A stretch of 64,000 nt of DNA from Streptomyces roseoviridis. GTDB taxonomy: Bacteria > Actinomycetota > Actinomycetes > Streptomycetales > Streptomycetaceae. Positions 43,852 through 52,219 of the stretch are shown one piece after another; within the stretch, counting starts at the first letter, position 1, and the number at the start of each line of letters is the position of its first letter. The notes below the pieces were generated by a model. That model was not told the origin of the DNA and made no database searches. It saw nothing but the letters and a program-made list of their open reading frames with translations. The stretch lies in assembly GCF_039535235.1 (NCBI RefSeq), contig NZ_BAAAWU010000001.1:558001-622000 (forward strand), given 5' to 3'. A program made the translations under genes and the position numbers.

Positions 43852-45120
43852 ATGACGACACCGTCGTCGGACGGCATACCGAGGGGTGGTCCTCCTCTGA
43901 CCGAGGAGGAGGCCGAGGACCTGCTGCGATGTATCTGTTTCAAGACGGGACCGCCGCGTGCGGTCGGGGTCGAGCTGGAATGGCTCGTCCACGAGCTGCG
44001 TGATCCCCGCCTTCCCGTCGCGCCGCGCCGGCTGGCCGCGGCGATCGACACCGTGCGGGCCGTGCCGCTGGTCGCGGCCCTCACCTTCGAACCCGGTGGG
44101 CAACTGGAGCTCAGCTCGCTGCCCGCCGCCTCCCTCATGGAGTGCCTGGACTCGCTGGCCGCCGATCTGCGGGCGGTGCGGGAGGCCCTCGCCCCGCTCG
44201 GACTCGGCCTCAGCGGCTACGGGGTGGACCCGTGGCAGACGCCACGCGCGCGCGTGCTGCACGAGCCTCGGTACGACGCCATGGAGACCGCCCTCGCCAG
44301 GAACGGCCCCGCCGGGCGGGCCATGATGTGCGAGTCGGCCTCCGTGCAGGTCTGTCTCGACGCCGGTCTGGACGGACCGGGGCCGCTCGGCTACCGGCGG
44401 CGCTGGCGGCTCGCGCACCTGCTGGGCGCGGTGCTGGTGGCGGCGTTCGCCAACTCCGCCGTCCACGGCGGCCGCCGGACCGGCTGGCGCTCCACCCGGC
44501 AGGCCCTGTGGAGCGACCTCGACCCGACGCGCACCCTGGCCCCGCCGCCGGACGGCGAGCCGCGCGCCGAGTGGGCGGCGCACGTCCTCGACACCCCCGT
44601 GTTGTGCGTACGGACCCCGCAGGGGCCCTGGGCGGTGCCCGAGGGACTGACGTTCCGGGAATGGCTGCGCACGGGCCGGCCGCGGCAGGCCGACGCGGAC
44701 GACCTGCGCTACCACCTGACGACCCTCTTCCCGCCGGTGCGGCCGCGCGGGCACCTGGAGCTGCGGATGATCGACGCACAGCCGGGCCTGGACGGCTGGA
44801 TGGTGCCGGTGGCGGTGACCACCGCCCTGTTCGAGGACCCCCGGGCCGCCGAGGCCGCCCACCGGGCGGTCGGGCCGCTGGAGGCGCTGGCCGGTCACGG
44901 CCCGGCTCCCCGCAACCCGCTGTGGCGGGCCGCGGCACGGGACGGCCTGACCGACCCGCGGCTGCACACGGCGGCGCTCGCGGTGTTCGAGGCGGCCCTG
45001 GAGGCACTGCCCCGGATCGGGGCGTCGGCGGAGGTCGTGGGGGCGGTGGCCGCGTTCCACGAACGCCATGTGCTGGGGGGCGGCTGCCCCGCCGACGAGC
45101 TGCGGGAGGTGGCGTCATGA
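43852..45120 (+). CDS. egtA: Glutamate-cysteine ligase EgtA
   Basis: This 422-aa EgtA is an ATP-dependent gamma-glutamylcysteine synthetase of the GCS2 family, supplying the sulfur donor for ergothioneine. Seen are VGVELEWLVHE (substrate/metal Glu), LTFEPGGQLELSS, MCESASVQVCLD and ANSAVHGGRRTGWRSTRQALW. ATG 43852 follows AGGAGGTGG. The stop overlaps egtB by 4 bases. The promoter lies just upstream. The four-gene order egtA-B-C-D matches other actinobacteria. Confidence 0.93.
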   Translation: MTTPSSDGIPRGGPPLTEEEAEDLLRCICFKTGPPRAVGVELEWLVHELRDPRLPVAPRRLAAAIDTVRAVPLVAALTFEPGGQLELSSLPAASLMECLDSLAADLRAVREALAPLGLGLSGYGVDPWQTPRARVLHEPRYDAMETALARNGPAGRAMMCESASVQVCLDAGLDGPGPLGYRRRWRLAHLLGAVLVAAFANSAVHGGRRTGWRSTRQALWSDLDPTRTLAPPPDGEPRAEWAAHVLDTPVLCVRTPQGPWAVPEGLTFREWLRTGRPRQADADDLRYHLTTLFPPVRPRGHLELRMIDAQPGLDGWMVPVAVTTALFEDPRAAEAAHRAVGPLEALAGHGPAPRNPLWRAAARDGLTDPRLHTAALAVFEAALEALPRIGASAEVVGAVAAFHERHVLGGGCPADELREVAS

Positions 45121-46445
45121 CCGTGCCGGAGACCCCACACGAGGAGGCTTCGCTGCGGTCGCGGGCGGTGGCGGCGCTGACCACGGCGCGGGAGCGCACC
45201 GCACTGCTCACCTCCTGCGTGGACGACGGCGAACTGACCGCCCAGCACTCGCCGTTGATGTCCCCGCTGGTGTGGGACCTCGCACACATCGGCAACCAGG
45301 AGGAGCAGTGGCTGTGGCGGGCGGTCGCCGGTCGTGAGGCACTGCGGCCGGAGATCGACCCGCTGTACGACGCGTTCCGGCACCCCCGCGCGAGCCGGCC
45401 GTCGCTGCCGCTGCTGGCGCCCGCCGAGGCGCGTGCGTACGCGGCGGAGGTGCGCGACCGGGTCCTGGGCGTCCTCGACGCCACCCGCCTGGAGGCCGAC
45501 CCGCTGGTCGAGTCCGCCTTCGCGTTCGGGATGATCGCCCAGCACGAACAGCAGCACGACGAGACCATGCTGATCACCCATCAGCTCCGTGAGGGTCCGG
45601 TGGCGCTCACCGCCCCTCCCCCGCCCGTCACGGTCACCGACCCGCTGACGGCGAGCGAGGTGCTGGTGCCGGGCGGCCCGTTCACCATGGGCACCTCCGA
45701 CGAGCCGTGGGCGCTCGACAACGAGCGCCCCGCGCACACCCGGATCGTCCCGGCCTTCTTCATCGACACCGCGCCCGTGACCAACGGCGCCTATCTGGCC
45801 TTCATGGCCGACGGCGGCTACCACGACGAGCGCTGGTGGCTGCCGGAGGGATGGGCGCGGATCCGCGAACACGGCATCGAGGCACCGCTGTTCTGGCGGC
45901 GCGAGGGCGGGCAGTGGCTGCGCCGCCGGTTCGGGGTGACCGAGCCGGTGCCCGGCAACGAGCCGGTGCTGCACGTCAGCTGGTACGAGGCCGACGCCTA
46001 CGCCCGCTGGGCGGGGCGGCGGCTGCCCACCGAGGCCGAATGGGAGAAGGCGGCCCGCCACGACCCGGCGAGCGGCCGGTCCCGGCGCTACCCGTGGGGC
46101 GACGCCGACCCCGGCCCCGTACACGCCAACCTCGGACAGCGGCACCTGGGGCCCGCGCCGGCCGGCAGCTATCCGGAGGGCGCCTCACCGCTCGGCGTGC
46201 GCCAGCTGATCGGTGACGTGTGGGAGTGGACGGCGAGCGACTTCCTGCCGTATCCGGGGTTCCGGGCCTTCCCGTACAAGGAGTACTCCGAGGTGTTCTT
46301 CGGCCCGGCGCACAAGGTGCTGCGCGGCGGGTCGTTCGCCGTGGACCCGGTGGCGTGCCGGGGCACCTTCCGCAACTGGGACCTGCCGGTGCGGCGGCAG
46401 ATCTTCTCCGGTTTCCGGACCGCGCGGAACGCGGAGCCGGCCTGA
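45117..46445 (+). CDS. egtB: Ergothioneine biosynthesis protein EgtB
   Basis: This 442-aa iron enzyme couples hercynine with gamma-glutamylcysteine and oxygen to give the sulfoxide. The N-terminal DinB-like part carries the iron ligands: an early His in DLAHIGNQEEQWLW and HEQQHDE (His143, His147). The C-terminal FGE-sulfatase fold shows GGPFTMGT, RLPTEAEWEKAAR, GDVWEWTASDF and RGGSFAVDP. It starts within the egtA stop (ATGA) and overlaps egtC by one base. Confidence 0.95.
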   Translation: MTVPETPHEEASLRSRAVAALTTARERTALLTSCVDDGELTAQHSPLMSPLVWDLAHIGNQEEQWLWRAVAGREALRPEIDPLYDAFRHPRASRPSLPLLAPAEARAYAAEVRDRVLGVLDATRLEADPLVESAFAFGMIAQHEQQHDETMLITHQLREGPVALTAPPPPVTVTDPLTASEVLVPGGPFTMGTSDEPWALDNERPAHTRIVPAFFIDTAPVTNGAYLAFMADGGYHDERWWLPEGWARIREHGIEAPLFWRREGGQWLRRRFGVTEPVPGNEPVLHVSWYEADAYARWAGRRLPTEAEWEKAARHDPASGRSRRYPWGDADPGPVHANLGQRHLGPAPAGSYPEGASPLGVRQLIGDVWEWTASDFLPYPGFRAFPYKEYSEVFFGPAHKVLRGGSFAVDPVACRGTFRNWDLPVRRQIFSGFRTARNAEPA

Positions 46446-47197
46446 TGTGCCGGCACCTGGCCTACGTGGGCCCGCCGGTGGCCCTCGGTGAGCTGTTGCT
46501 GCGGCCCGCGCACTCGCTGGAACGGCAGGCCTGGCAGCCGCGGACGCAGAGCAGCGGCGTGGTGAACGCCGACGGCTTCGGCGTCGGCTGGTACGCGCAG
46601 GGCGACCCGGTGCCCGCCCGCTACCGCGGGACGGGGCCGCTGTGGGGCGACCTCTCCTTCGCCGACCTGGGCCGGGTGGTGCGCTCCGGGGCGCTGCTCG
46701 GCGCCGTGCGGGGCGCCACCGTGCCGGGGGCGGACGGGGAGGCGGCGGCGGCCCCGTTCGCCGCGGACCGGTGGCTGTTCAGCCACAACGGGGCGGTCCC
46801 GGGGTGGCCCGGGTCGCTCACGGCGCTCGCGGCGACGCTGCCGGCGGCGGAGCTGCTGGCCCTGGAGGCGCGGACCGACTCGGCGTTCGTGTGGGCGCTG
46901 GTGCTGCACCGGCTGCGGGCCGGGGACGCGCCGGACCGGGCGCTCGCCGACACCGTCCGGGAGGTCGCCGAGGCCGCTCCCGGCGCCCGGCTGAACCTGC
47001 TGCTGACGGACGGGGCGACGATCGCGGCGACGGCGTGGGGGAACTCGCTCTGGTACCTGACCGGGCCCGGCCGGACGGTCGTGGCCTCCGAACCGTACGA
47101 CGACGATCCGCGCTGGACGGAGGTGCCGGACCGGACGGTCCTCACCGCCTCGCCCGGCGAAGTCGTCCTCACCCCGCTCAAGGAGCCCTCCCCGTGA
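46445..47197 (+). CDS. egtC: Gamma-glutamyl hercynylcysteine sulfoxide hydrolase EgtC
   Basis: This 250-aa class II glutamine-amidotransferase-like Ntn hydrolase removes glutamate from the EgtB product. The nucleophile Cys2 follows the initiator Met (MCRHLAYVGPP). NADGFGVGWY and FSHNGAVPGW are the family substrate loops. It starts on the last base of the egtB stop and overlaps egtD by 4 bases. Confidence 0.94.
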   Translation: MCRHLAYVGPPVALGELLLRPAHSLERQAWQPRTQSSGVVNADGFGVGWYAQGDPVPARYRGTGPLWGDLSFADLGRVVRSGALLGAVRGATVPGADGEAAAAPFAADRWLFSHNGAVPGWPGSLTALAATLPAAELLALEARTDSAFVWALVLHRLRAGDAPDRALADTVREVAEAAPGARLNLLLTDGATIAATAWGNSLWYLTGPGRTVVASEPYDDDPRWTEVPDRTVLTASPGEVVLTPLKEPSP

Positions 47198-48159
47198 GCC
47201 CGTTCCAGTTGACCCGCACCCTCGCCGAGGACGCCGCGGACGCCGCGCTGCGTGCCGACGTGCTCCACGGCCTGACCCGCGATCCGAAGGAACTGCCGCC
47301 CAAGTGGTTCTACGACGCGCGCGGCAGCGAACTGTTCGAGGAGATCACCCGGCTTCCCGAGTACTACCCGACGCGCGCCGAGCGGGAGATCCTGATGGCC
47401 CGGTCGGAGGAGATCGCGGCGGCCACCGGGGCGCAGACCCTGGTGGAGCTCGGCTCCGGCTCGTCGGAGAAGACCCGCCACCTGATCGACGCACTGCTGC
47501 CGGGGCTCGTCGCCTATGTGCCGGTGGACGTGAGCGAGTCGGCGCTGAAGGGGGCGGGCGAGGCGCTGGCCGCCGAACGGCCGGGGCTGCGGGTGCACGC
47601 CCTGGTCGCCGACTTCACCCACGGTCTCGATCTGCCGGACGCCCCGGGGCCGCGTCTGGTGGCGTTCCTGGGCGGCACCATCGGCAATCTGCTGCCCGGG
47701 GAGCGGCGGGAGTTCCTGCGGGCGGTCCGGGGGATGCTCTCGCCCGGTGACGCGCTGCTGCTCGGGACGGACCTGGTGAAGGACGAGGCGACGCTGGTGG
47801 CCGCGTACGACGACGCGGCGGGCGTGACGGCCGCCTTCAACAAGAACGTGCTCGCGGTCATCGACCGTGAGCTGGGGGCGGACGCCCGCCTGGAGGACTT
47901 CGACCACGTGGCGCTGTGGAACCGGGAGCGCGAGTGGATCGAGATGCGGCTGCGGGCGCGGCACGCGCTGTCGGTGAAGATCCCGGAGCTCGATCTGGTG
48001 GTGCCGTTCGAGGCGGGTGAGGAGCTGCGGACGGAGGTGTCGGCGAAGTTCCGTCAGGAGGGCGTGCGCACGGAGCTGGCGGAGGCGGGCCTGTCGCTGA
48101 CCCGCTGGTGGACGGACGGGGAGGGGAGGTTCGCGCTCTCCCTGGCGACGGTGGACTGA
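47194..48159 (+). CDS. egtD: L-histidine N-alpha-methyltransferase EgtD
   Basis: This 321-aa SAM enzyme trimethylates histidine to hercynine, the first committed step. Motifs are PPKWFYDARGSELFEEIT, SAM loop VELGSGSSEKTRHL, FLGGTIGNL and the C-terminal MRLRARHALSVKIPEL. The GTG start overlaps the egtC stop. No egtE (C-S lyase) gene follows; in many actinobacteria that step is done by an unlinked or non-specific PLP enzyme. The 3' end overlaps 106 bases of the opposite-strand acyltransferase gene. Confidence 0.95.
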   Translation: MSPFQLTRTLAEDAADAALRADVLHGLTRDPKELPPKWFYDARGSELFEEITRLPEYYPTRAEREILMARSEEIAAATGAQTLVELGSGSSEKTRHLIDALLPGLVAYVPVDVSESALKGAGEALAAERPGLRVHALVADFTHGLDLPDAPGPRLVAFLGGTIGNLLPGERREFLRAVRGMLSPGDALLLGTDLVKDEATLVAAYDDAAGVTAAFNKNVLAVIDRELGADARLEDFDHVALWNREREWIEMRLRARHALSVKIPELDLVVPFEAGEELRTEVSAKFRQEGVRTELAEAGLSLTRWWTDGEGRFALSLATVD

Positions 48160-48941
48160 GCGGCGCGGGCGAGGGAGCGACGATCCGGATGGTGGAGACT
48201 GGATATCGGATCCAGTATCCGGATCTCGGCGTCGAGCCGTCGCGCCGTGGCGATCCGCCACAGTGACGCCCCCAGCGTGTCCTCGCCGACGAACGCGGCG
48301 GGCCCGGCGGGCCGGTAGTCGATCCGTACGGGCTGGACTCCGGATCCGGTGTCCAGCGCCGCCTGGAAGGCGGCCGGCCGGAAGACGCCGCTCGCCCGGC
48401 CGCACCAGGTGGAGCCCTCCGGGAAGACGACGACCCGGCCGCCGGCGGCGAGGACGCGCGCCGTCGCGGCCACCGTGGCGGGCAGGGTCCGCAGCCGGTC
48501 GCGGTCGATGAAGAGGGTGCCGCCGAGCGCGGCGAGCGGGCCGAACAGGGGCCAGCTCCGCACCTCGCGCTTGGCGAGCATGCGCCCCGGGAGCACGGCG
48601 GCGACCAGGGGCACGTCCAGCCAGGAGACGTGGTTCGCGACCACCAGGAGCGGGCCGCCCTCGGGCGCGGGCCGGCCGGTGACCCGGACCCGTACCCCGA
48701 ACGCCCGCAGCACGGCCCGGCACCAGCACCGGACGAGCAGCAGACGCCCGGCCGCCGGCAGCGGGGCCGCGAGCGGGGCGAGCAGCACGCCGAGGAGGAC
48801 GGCGGCGAGCCCCGCGGCCAGCCGCAGCACGCCCCGGCCGGCTCCGGCGGCCGGGACGGCCGGGCCGGGGTGGGCGGTGCACGGGCCGGGCGTGCACGGC
48901 GCCGTGGGCAGCCACGGGGAGGGGGCCGTGGGGGCGCTCAC
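48054..48941 (-). CDS. Lysophospholipid/lyso-ornithine-lipid acyltransferase (PlsC/OlsA-like)
   Basis: This 295-aa membrane acyltransferase has N-terminal helices and the PlsC motifs NHVSWLD (HxxxxD) and FPEGSTWCG. It O-acylates a lysolipid. The preceding gene is an OlsB-like GNAT, so together they probably make ornithine lipids (OlsB N-acylates ornithine, OlsA adds the second chain). The last 50 residues (after EIRILDPISSLHHPD) are unlike the family. They come from a GGATCC-type repeat at about 48.18-48.23 kb and then antisense egtD, giving a 106-base overlap with egtD. GTG 48941 is 8 bases beyond the OlsB-like stop. Confidence 0.85.
   Translation of the reverse strand: MSAPTAPSPWLPTAPCTPGPCTAHPGPAVPAAGAGRGVLRLAAGLAAVLLGVLLAPLAAPLPAAGRLLLVRCWCRAVLRAFGVRVRVTGRPAPEGGPLLVVANHVSWLDVPLVAAVLPGRMLAKREVRSWPLFGPLAALGGTLFIDRDRLRTLPATVAATARVLAAGGRVVVFPEGSTWCGRASGVFRPAAFQAALDTGSGVQPVRIDYRPAGPAAFVGEDTLGASLWRIATARRLDAEIRILDPISSLHHPDRRSLARAAQSTVARESANLPSPSVHQRVSDRPASASSVRTPS
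48182..48230. repeat. GGATCC-type repeat in acyltransferase 3' end
   Basis: The stretch contains GATCCGGAT, TGGATATCGGATCC (shared exactly with the 36.57 kb block) and a mirrored TATCCGGATC. A further near-perfect 24-bp palindrome centred on CCGGATCCGG lies at 48333-48356 inside the same gene. Confidence 0.7.
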
Positions 48942-48948
48942 CGGACGC

Positions 48949-49776
48949 TCACCGGGCGGGGGCGAGCGACAGGAAGTGCCGCAGGTAGCGGGGGTTGGTG
49001 CGGCGCAGCGACAGCAGCACGTAGAGGTCGGCGACGCCGAAGTCCGGGTCGTGGGCGGGGGCGCCGCAGACCCACGCGCCGAGCCGCAGGTAGCCCCGCA
49101 GCAGCGGGGGCAGTTCGATCCGGCCCTCGGCGGGCGCGGCGGCCGGGTCGGGGGTCCACAGCCGGTGCGGGGTGACCCAGTACTCCTCGGGGGCCAGGTG
49201 CCGGGTCCTGACCGCGTCCCAGGTGGCGGCGGCGAGGGTGCCGCCGTCGGCGAGCGGGACGGAGCAGCAGCCGGCGAGCCAGTCGTGGCCGGTGCGGGTC
49301 ATGTAGCGGGCCAGGCCGGCCCAGACGAGGGCGATCACGGCGCCGTTGCGGTGGGCGGGGTGGACGCAGGAGCGGCCGACCTCGACGAGGTCGTGCCGGA
49401 TCGGGGCGAGCCGGGTGAGGTCGAACTCGCTCTCGGAGTAGAGCCGTCCCGCCACCGCGGCCCGCTCGGGCGGCAGCACCCGGTAGGTGCCGACGACCTC
49501 GCCGGTGTCCTCCCGCCGTACGAGGAGGTGGTCGCAGTAGGCGTCGAAGGCGTCGCTGTCGAGGCCGGGTTCGGGCCCCTCGAGCCGGGCGCCCATCTCT
49601 CCGGCGAAGACGAGGTGGCGCAGCCGCTGCGCGGCCCGGACGTCCTCCTGGTCGCGGGCGAGGCCCACGACGTAACGGGGCTGGGGCTCGTCCCCGGCGC
49701 GCTGCTGGGGCGGTACGGCGGCGAGGGGCCGGCCCGCCGGTTCGGCGACGGGCTGGGCGAGGGGTACGGCGGCCAT
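48949..49776 (-). CDS. GNAT/hemolysin-like N-acyltransferase (OlsB-like)
   Basis: This 275-aa protein belongs to the ornithine N-acyltransferase/hemolysin-type acyl-ACP GNAT group. RLRHLVFAGEMGARLEG and AFDAYCDHLLVRREDTGEVV are followed by GTYRVLPP, then EVGRSCVHPAHRNGAVIALVW and GCCSVPL. OlsB joins a 3-hydroxy fatty acid to ornithine. The downstream PlsC-like gene starts 8 bases before this stop in the same direction, supporting the ornithine-lipid pathway. ATG 49776 has a GGAGGATCC upstream. Confidence 0.82.
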   Translation of the reverse strand: MAAVPLAQPVAEPAGRPLAAVPPQQRAGDEPQPRYVVGLARDQEDVRAAQRLRHLVFAGEMGARLEGPEPGLDSDAFDAYCDHLLVRREDTGEVVGTYRVLPPERAAVAGRLYSESEFDLTRLAPIRHDLVEVGRSCVHPAHRNGAVIALVWAGLARYMTRTGHDWLAGCCSVPLADGGTLAAATWDAVRTRHLAPEEYWVTPHRLWTPDPAAAPAEGRIELPPLLRGYLRLGAWVCGAPAHDPDFGVADLYVLLSLRRTNPRYLRHFLSLAPAR

Positions 49777-49928
49777 GTCGGGATCCTCCGGCGGTACGGA
49801 AAGACGGCAGGGAGCCGGGCCGTGCGAGCGGTGGCCCGACTCCTCGTTTCTTCCGTGGGTGGCTGGATTCGACGTGACCGGCCGGGGGCCGGTTGGTGTG
49901 GAGGCGCTGAATGGTGTGGGGGCGCGCT

Positions 49929-51176
49929 CTATTCGGCGAGGGTGTCCGTGATCCGCTCGGAGGCGGACCGGGCGGCTTCCTTCGGGTCCTCGCCGGTGAG
50001 GACCGCGGTCATGTACGGCTTGATCGGGTTGTCGGCCTCGACGTCGGCCCACTGGGGCGAGTTGGGGGTGGCCCGGCCGCGGGCGGCGCCGACGGCCATG
50101 GTGGCGGTGGCCTCCTGGCCGGCGACGACGGAGGCGAGGGAGGTCTTGTTGGGCACGTAGTTCATCGCCCGCGCCAGTTCGCTCTGCCACTTCTCGCCGG
50201 CGAGGGCCTTGACGACCTCGAGCGCGGCGGTGCGCTCGGGCGCGTTCTCCGGGATGATGAGGTCGGAGCCGCCGGTGAACACGGCGCAGGGCTGTCCGGC
50301 CTTCTTGCCGGGGATGGGGAAGAAGCCGAGCTTGTCCTTGAGCGCGGGGTTGGCCTTGGTGATCACCGGGATGGCGCTGGGCGTGGCGATGATCTGGGCG
50401 ACGTCGCCCTTGGCGAAGACCTCGGCCTGCGGGGGGTTCTGCTCGTCGGCGTTCCTGGGGCCCTTGCCGAGGGCCTGGAGGTCCTTGTAGAAGTCCATGC
50501 CGCGCAGGGCGGCGGGGCTGTCGAGGGCGCCGGCCCACAGGCCGCCCCGGTCGACGGCGAGTTCGCCGCCCTCGTCCCAGATGAAGCCGGAGAGGGTGTA
50601 CCAGTCCTGGCCGGCGAGGTAGATGCCCTGGGTTCCGTTCCGGTTGAGCTTCTCGGTGTCGTCGAGCCACTGGGCCCGTGTGGCGGGCGGCTTGACGCCG
50701 GCGTCGGCGAAGAGGTCCTTGTTGTAGATGACGATGCGGTTGGCCGCGTACCAGGGGATGCCGTACTGGGCTCCGTCGATGCTGCCGGGCTCGGCGAGGC
50801 CCGGGAGCCAGTCCTCGCTGCCGAGGTCGCGGACCGACTCCAGGGTGAGGTCGTAGAGCTTGTCGGTGTCGGCGTACTGGGCGACCTGGGTGTTGCCGAC
50901 CTCGATGACGTCGGGCCCGCCGGGGCCGTTGAGGGCGTCGGTGACCTTCTTCCCGATGCCGGTCCAGTCCTGGATGGTGATCTCCAGCTCGACGCCCTCG
51001 TGCTCGGCCTCGAAGGACGCGGTGAACCGCGTGAGGAAGTCCTCGCTCGCGCTGTCGCGCATCAGCCAGAGGTTGACCGTGCGGGTGGTGTCTCCCCCTC
51101 CGGGAAGGAGCCCGCACCCGGAGAGGGCGAGGGCGGAGAGGACTGCCAGCGGACAGGCGAGACGGCGGTTCTTCAC
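49929..51176 (-). CDS. Sugar ABC transporter substrate-binding lipoprotein
   Basis: This 415-aa extracellular solute-binding protein of family 1 has lipobox ALSGC. VNLWLMRDSASEDFLTRF is followed by DVIEVGNTQVAQYA, YGIPWYAANRIVIYNKDLF, FIWDEGGELAV and the late SDLIIPENAPE. It presents a sugar or oligosaccharide to an ABC importer. No permease or ATPase genes are adjacent, so it must share components encoded elsewhere. A DasR-like site about 85-98 bases upstream suggests control by the GlcNAc regulator and a chitin-derived or amino-sugar ligand. The GTG 51176 start follows AAGGTGA. Confidence 0.9.
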   Translation of the reverse strand: MKNRRLACPLAVLSALALSGCGLLPGGGDTTRTVNLWLMRDSASEDFLTRFTASFEAEHEGVELEITIQDWTGIGKKVTDALNGPGGPDVIEVGNTQVAQYADTDKLYDLTLESVRDLGSEDWLPGLAEPGSIDGAQYGIPWYAANRIVIYNKDLFADAGVKPPATRAQWLDDTEKLNRNGTQGIYLAGQDWYTLSGFIWDEGGELAVDRGGLWAGALDSPAALRGMDFYKDLQALGKGPRNADEQNPPQAEVFAKGDVAQIIATPSAIPVITKANPALKDKLGFFPIPGKKAGQPCAVFTGGSDLIIPENAPERTAALEVVKALAGEKWQSELARAMNYVPNKTSLASVVAGQEATATMAVGAARGRATPNSPQWADVEADNPIKPYMTAVLTGEDPKEAARSASERITDTLAE

Positions 51177-51258
51177 GTGAGGTCACCTTCTGCGGGGGAG
51201 GGTTGCCGACCCGACGTGTGGGGGGACCTGACGGGAGGTTCGCGCGGGTATGGGCCGG

Positions 51259-51274
51259 ATTCTGGTCTGGACCA
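51259..51274. promoter_or_regulatory. DasR-responsive-element-like site (dre)
   Basis: TGGTCTGGACCA (51261-51272) differs at one position from the dre core TGGTCTAGACCA bound by the GntR-type regulator DasR. It sits between the sugar-binding lipoprotein gene and dodecin, upstream of both. Confidence 0.6.
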
Positions 51275-51392
51275 ATGCGGCAGGTCAAGTCCTCGGCCGT
51301 ACCCCGCCGGGCGGGCGACGTGTCGCGGTCCTCGCCGGAGTGGGGCACGGTGGAGGGAACCCACCGAGGGCACCGAGAGGAGTCCGGCTCCC

Positions 51393-51608
51393 ATGTCGAA
51401 CCACACCTACCGCGTCACCGAGATCGTCGGCACGTCCACCGAGGGCGTCGACCAGGCCATCCGCAACGGGATCCAGCGCGCTTCACAGACCCTGCGCGGG
51501 CTCGACTGGTTCGAGGTCACCCAGGTGCGCGGGCACCTGGTGGACGGGGCGATCGAGCACTACCAGGTGGGGCTGAAGGTCGGCTTCCGCCTGGAGGACG
51601 GCGACTGA
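51393..51608 (+). CDS. Dodecin family flavin-binding protein
   Basis: This 71-aa dodecin has RVTEIVGTSTEGVDQAIRN, the aromatic QTLRGLDWFEV and the closing strand HYQVGLKVGFRLE. Dodecins form hollow dodecamers that store FMN/FAD or riboflavin and, in actinobacteria, CoA. The Trp and following residues that stack on flavin are present. ATG 51393 has AGAGGAG upstream. It is a single-gene unit that converges on the HAD gene across a GGATCC-rich spacer. Confidence 0.93.
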   Translation: MSNHTYRVTEIVGTSTEGVDQAIRNGIQRASQTLRGLDWFEVTQVRGHLVDGAIEHYQVGLKVGFRLEDGD

Positions 51609-51610
51609 TC

Positions 51611-51652
51611 CGGGACCGTGGATCCGACGACCCCGGACACGGGATCCGACTG
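51611..51652. repeat. GGATCC-type repeat between dodecin and HAD genes
   Basis: Three GATCCG blocks alternate with GGGACC/CCCCGGACACGGG pieces in 42 bases between the stops of convergent genes. This is another member of the window-wide repeat family and could double as a terminator. Confidence 0.6.
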
Positions 51653-51657
51653 GCCGC

Positions 51658-52146
51658 TCAGGTCCGGCCCTCTCGCTCCTGCGCGTCCTTCAGCGCCTCC
51701 GACGGCACCGCCCACCGGGCCCGCACCACGGTGAAGCCCGCCGTCTCGGCGGCGTCGCAGACCAGTTCGTCGTCGTCGACGAGCACGCGCACCTCGCGGT
51801 CGCGGCCGAGCCGGCGCAGCAGCTCCAGCTTGGTCTGCCGGGCGGGCCGGAAGTCGCGGTCCCGCCGCATGTGCACCGGTCCCTCGGGGAGGCCGTGCTC
51901 GGCGAGCCAGTCGAGCGTGTCACGGCGGCAGCGTTCGGGCCGCCCGGTGAGATAGACGATGTCGCATTCCTCGGCCGTCTCCCGGCACAGCTCGACGCCC
52001 TCCGGGAGCGGCGGGTCTTGAGGCGCGGCGGCGAAGAACCGGTCCCAGTCGCGCGGGCGCCGCTCCAGGAAGTGCTGGCGGTGGGCGGTGGACGCGAGGG
52101 TGTTGTCGAGGTCGAAGACGGCCACGGGCCTGCGGTGTCGGGTCAC
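51658..52146 (-). CDS. HAD-family acid phosphatase-like protein
   Basis: This 162-aa HAD hydrolase has catalytic motif I VAVFDLDNTLAST, motif II YLTGRPERCRRDT and motif IV VLVDDDELVCDAA. The pattern resembles the LNS2/polynucleotide kinase-like phosphatase group, and the substrate is unknown. GTG 52146 gives a natural N-terminus just before motif I, though GGGGGA abuts the start codon. It is convergent with dodecin and divergent from the LLM gene, whose start is about 75 bases away. Confidence 0.82.
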   Translation of the reverse strand: MTRHRRPVAVFDLDNTLASTAHRQHFLERRPRDWDRFFAAAPQDPPLPEGVELCRETAEECDIVYLTGRPERCRRDTLDWLAEHGLPEGPVHMRRDRDFRPARQTKLELLRRLGRDREVRVLVDDDELVCDAAETAGFTVVRARWAVPSEALKDAQEREGRT

Positions 52147-52219
52147 TCCCCCAGCGTAGGCATGCCGGGGCGTGCGGGAATCCCCGGCGCTCCGCGGCGT
52201 TGAACCCTGCGTGAGCACC

